Source: Mesorhizobium sp. (GTDB lineage Bacteria; Pseudomonadota; Alphaproteobacteria; Rhizobiales; Rhizobiaceae). From it: 64,000 bases of DNA. Positions 61,792 to 64,000 of the stretch are shown here, one piece after another. Position 1 is the stretch's first letter; each line of letters opens with the position of its first letter. The notes below the pieces were generated by a model. The model had not been told where the DNA came from, did no database searches, and saw only the letters and a list, made by a program, of their open reading frames with translations. The translations under genes were made by a program, and so were the position numbers. The stretch spans positions 357,967-421,966 of the forward strand of contig NZ_JAMLIG010000003.1 in assembly GCF_023954305.1 (NCBI RefSeq), read 5' to 3'.

Positions 61792-62055
61792 TCAACAGCA
61801 TCGCCGGAGCAGACGCTCCGGCGCGATCGACGGCCGACCCAAACCAGGCGGATAGAGTTTCGCGAAGTCGCCGCCCATCCCGCCAAGCGCCGCATTCACG
61901 AGCGCACGGACCATGCGCAGTGGAGGATCGCGACGAACACGAGCCTCAAGGTCAACATAGGAAAACAGCGAACCGGTCCGCCATCCAAGCCGCGCATGAA
62001 TCCCCCCAAACTGCTTCGGGACCAGTGAATCACGCTCAGACCAATCTCGCCACAC
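61792..62055 (-). pseudogene. IS5/IS1182-type transposase, N-terminal fragment
   Basis: On the minus strand SLFSYVDLEARVRRDPPLRM, VRALVNAALGGMGGDFAKLY and GRPSIAPERLLR are the start of an IS5-superfamily transposase (DUF772 region). The match stops at about 61800 and the catalytic part is absent. It ends 18 bases before the LysR gene. Confidence 0.72.
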
Positions 62056-62072
62056 ACTTCTTCAACAGCCTG

Positions 62073-63002
62073 CTAGAGTGTCCTGACCGGCCCCGTTGGG
62101 GAAGCCCTTGTGCCGATACTCTCCAGAAGCCACGACTGGAAGGCGCGCGCCATGGCGCTTTCCTGCTTCCCCTCCGGAAGAACGACGTAGTAGCTGTTAT
62201 CGGTCGTCATCGGGCTGTCGAACACGATACTGAGCCTCCCCGCGGAAATCTCATCCTCGATCAGGTACAGCGGCAGAAGGGCAAAGCCGAGGCCCCGCAC
62301 GGCAGCCTCGATGATCATGGCGAACTGATCGAAGCGGTCCCCCGCAAATGCGTTCTGGCCGGCGAGTCCGTTGTGCTCCAACCATTCGGCCCACAGTTTC
62401 GGCCTCGTCGCAAGGTGCAGCAGGGGTTTGTCCGCCAGGTTTTCCGGCCGCTCGACGGCGAAGGATTCAATCAGAAAGGGGCTTGCAACGGGCAGGATGC
62501 TCTCGCTGCACAGATACGTGCATGTGGCGTGTGCCCAGACAGGCTGGCCATAATGAATGGCGAGATCGAAATCTCCGACCGAAAAGTCGAAAGGCTCGGA
62601 ACGCGATGCTAGGTTGATCGAAATGGCTGGATGGCGCCGCTTGAAATCCGGCAGGCGGGGCAGCAGCCAGCGGCTGGCGAACGTCGGAAGAGTGGCGATA
62701 GACAGTATATCCATGCCGTCGGATGATGCCCGCGCGCGCAACATCATCTCCTCCGATTTGAGCAACAAATGCGAGACCTCGGGCAGCAGCTTGCGGCCAG
62801 CCGCTGAAAGCACGACTCGCTTGCGAACTCTTTCGAACAGAAGCACGCCCAATTGCGACTCGAGGACCCCGATCTGCCGGCTGACAGCGCTCTGGGTCAG
62901 GTTCAGTTCGGTCGCTGCCTTGGTGAAATTTTCATGGCGTGCAGCACATTCGAACGCCTGGAGCACGGCAAGGTCAGGGATAAGTGTTCTGCTCGTATAC
63001 AT
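62073..63002 (-). CDS. LysR-family regulator (GcvA-like)
   Basis: A 309-residue regulator: winged helix-turn-helix at about 8-65 (NFTKAATELNLTQSAVSRQI, GVLESQLGVLLFERV), then the periplasmic-binding-like effector domain (residues about 95-295: FDLAIHYGQPVWAH, LLPLYLIEDEISAGRL). Divergent from the aldehyde dehydrogenase gene across 184 bp, so it most likely controls it, perhaps in answer to a catabolic intermediate. Confidence 0.92.
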   Translation of the reverse strand: MYTSRTLIPDLAVLQAFECAARHENFTKAATELNLTQSAVSRQIGVLESQLGVLLFERVRKRVVLSAAGRKLLPEVSHLLLKSEEMMLRARASSDGMDILSIATLPTFASRWLLPRLPDFKRRHPAISINLASRSEPFDFSVGDFDLAIHYGQPVWAHATCTYLCSESILPVASPFLIESFAVERPENLADKPLLHLATRPKLWAEWLEHNGLAGQNAFAGDRFDQFAMIIEAAVRGLGFALLPLYLIEDEISAGRLSIVFDSPMTTDNSYYVVLPEGKQESAMARAFQSWLLESIGTRASPTGPVRTL

Positions 63003-63186
63003 TCCGAACCCGCATCAAGTCAGTGACGGCTTTCATCACAATCGGTCGAACGTTCGCTATATATAATTTGCATTGAGAATGAACTCGACCCCACATTTTT
63101 CAGCATGCAATCCATGCGGGGTAGATTTTTGAGTTCGTCAGGATAACGCTGCCGCCCGCAGTTTCGAGAACAACAGGGAAGCCAGA
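63003..63186. promoter_or_regulatory. Divergent LysR/ALDH control region
   Basis: Holds a perfect 10-bp palindrome CGAACGTTCG (63047-63056), an AT-rich -10-like TATATATAATTT next to it, and a longer dyad CCCCACAT (63089-63096) / ATGCGGGG (63114-63121) nested in GAACTC...GAGTTC. These are candidates for LysR sites; which one is used cannot be told from sequence alone. Confidence 0.5.
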
Positions 63187-64000
63187 ATGAGCAAGACCGT
63201 CGACGTAAAGCAGGAAACTGCGGCCATCCTCGACAAGCTGGGCGTCGCCCGCGCCGCCTGGCAAGCCGGCGACATGGCCGGCTACAGCCCGGTCAGCGGC
63301 GAAGAGATCGCCAGACTGAAGACGACGTCAGCCGCCGGCGCCGCCAAGGCCATCGACGCCGCCCACGAAGCCTTCAAGGCCTGGCGCCTCGTGCCCGCGC
63401 CCAAGCGCGGCGAACTCGTCCGCCTGCTCGGCGAGGAACTGCGCGCCGCCAAGGCCGATCTCGGCCGCCTGGTCTCCATCGAGGCCGGCAAGATCACCTC
63501 CGAAGGCCTCGGCGAAGTGCAGGAAATGATCGACATCTGCGATTTCGCCGTCGGCCTTTCCCGCCAGCTCTACGGCCTCACCATCGCCACCGAGCGCCCC
63601 GGCCACCGGATGATGGAAACCTGGCATCCGCTTGGCGTCGCCGGCATCATCACCGCCTTCAATTTCCCGGTCGCCGTCTGGTCGTGGAACGCCGCACTTG
63701 CGCTCGTCGCCGGCAACTCCGTCATCTGGAAGCCCTCCGAAAAGACCCCCCTCACCGCGCTTGCCTCGCAGGCGATCCTCGAACGAGCGATCGCCCGCTT
63801 CGGCGACGCTCCGGCGAATCTCAGCCAGGTCCTGATCGGCGACCGCGCCGTCGGCGAAGCCCTCGTCGACAACCACAAGGTCGCGCTCGTTTCAGCCACC
63901 GGCTCCACCCGCATGGGCAAGGAAGTCGGCCCGCGTCTCGCCAAGCGTTTCGCCCGCTCGATCCTCGAACTCGGCGGCAACAATGCCGGTATCGTCTGCC
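63187..64000 (+). CDS. Aldehyde dehydrogenase, ALDH7/piperideine-6-carboxylate type (partial)
   Basis: The first 271 residues of an NAD-dependent aldehyde dehydrogenase; the gene continues past the window end, so the catalytic Cys is not seen. FNFPVAVWSWNAALALVAGN, VIWKPSEKTPLTA, ATGSTRMGKEVGPRLAKRF and ILELGGNNAGIV are typical of the ALDH7 (alpha-aminoadipic semialdehyde / L-piperideine-6-carboxylate dehydrogenase) group of lysine catabolism. The ATG at 63187 follows CAGGGAAG. Divergent LysR regulator upstream. Confidence 0.88.
   Translation, partial: MSKTVDVKQETAAILDKLGVARAAWQAGDMAGYSPVSGEEIARLKTTSAAGAAKAIDAAHEAFKAWRLVPAPKRGELVRLLGEELRAAKADLGRLVSIEAGKITSEGLGEVQEMIDICDFAVGLSRQLYGLTIATERPGHRMMETWHPLGVAGIITAFNFPVAVWSWNAALALVAGNSVIWKPSEKTPLTALASQAILERAIARFGDAPANLSQVLIGDRAVGEALVDNHKVALVSATGSTRMGKEVGPRLAKRFARSILELGGNNAGIVC

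Noticed and set aside
1..64000. CRISPR array or cas genes
   Set aside because: No regularly spaced direct repeats and no Cas-like protein found in any frame.

Overview
The window reads as a stretch of a GC-rich alphaproteobacterial replicon, most likely Hyphomicrobiales (Mesorhizobium/Aminobacter/Chelativorans-like). That placement is inferred from codon use, the VirB/VirD4 type of secretion system, the many rhizobial-style insertion-sequence relics and the family flavour of the proteins; no 16S or species marker is present. It looks like an accessory region (plasmid, chromid or integrative element): intact functional cassettes alternate with decayed genes and transposon scars.

Layout. (1) 0.4-2.8 kb, minus strand: an operon of three secreted staphylococcal-nuclease-like proteins and one Cys-rich secreted protein, divergent from (2) 2.9-15.7 kb: a complete VirB/VirD4 type IV secretion operon (two lytic transglycosylases, B2, B3, B4, B5, a B7-like lipoprotein, B6, B8, B9, B10, B11, D4), most genes overlapping by ATGA. 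No relaxase is seen. (3) 16.0-18.9 kb: a decayed pseudokinase-helicase fusion (a defence-like architecture) followed by truncated TolC and DUF411 metal-resistance genes. (4) 19.2-24.3 kb: a His-rich metal cassette with a TetR regulator, His-rich small protein, methyltransferase, CsoR/RcnR-type repressor with a clear operator, formyltransferase, MFS transporter and NicO-type Ni/Co exporter. (5) 24.4-28.8 kb: scars of an ATP-grasp-like protein and acetate kinase, then a sulfur-handling operon (sterol-desaturase-like, DedA-rhodanese fusion, SHOCT, DsrE, truncated cysteine desulfurase) divergent from an ArsR-rhodanese repressor. (6) 29-31.5 kb: a ruined merR/acr3/P1B-ATPase metal locus that still keeps its MerR-type promoter. 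(7) 31.9-39.1 kb: a two-component system divergent from an Scs-like periplasmic thiol-redox operon (DsbD, Lgt-like-TlpA, L,D-transpeptidase, DsbA), with a CTTAAG-N5-CTTAAG box between them, then a DUF302 gene.

(8) 39.1-42.3 kb: IS21/ISAs1 remnants, a broken RES toxin, tRNA-Arg(TCG) and two copies of a ~142-bp repeat. (9) 42.4-46.2 kb: pstSCAB with a PhoB box and an intercistronic hairpin. (10) 46.3-62 kb: PilZ and small genes, a CYTH gene split by a complete IS3 element, and a transposon graveyard (IS3, IS110, IS21, IS66, IS5 fragments) holding two intact islands: a small secreted protein plus COG4705 membrane protein, and a PMA1-type P-type ATPase. (11) 62.1 kb to the end: a LysR regulator divergent from an ALDH7-type aldehyde dehydrogenase that runs off the window.

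The common theme of the intact cargo is envelope and metal/thiol stress: metal export, sulfane-sulfur handling, periplasmic disulfide chemistry and cation pumping. It sits beside a secretion/conjugation machine that could have moved it. Several relics differ from a readable gene by single-base indels in short homopolymers, so some 'pseudogenes' deserve a base-call check.
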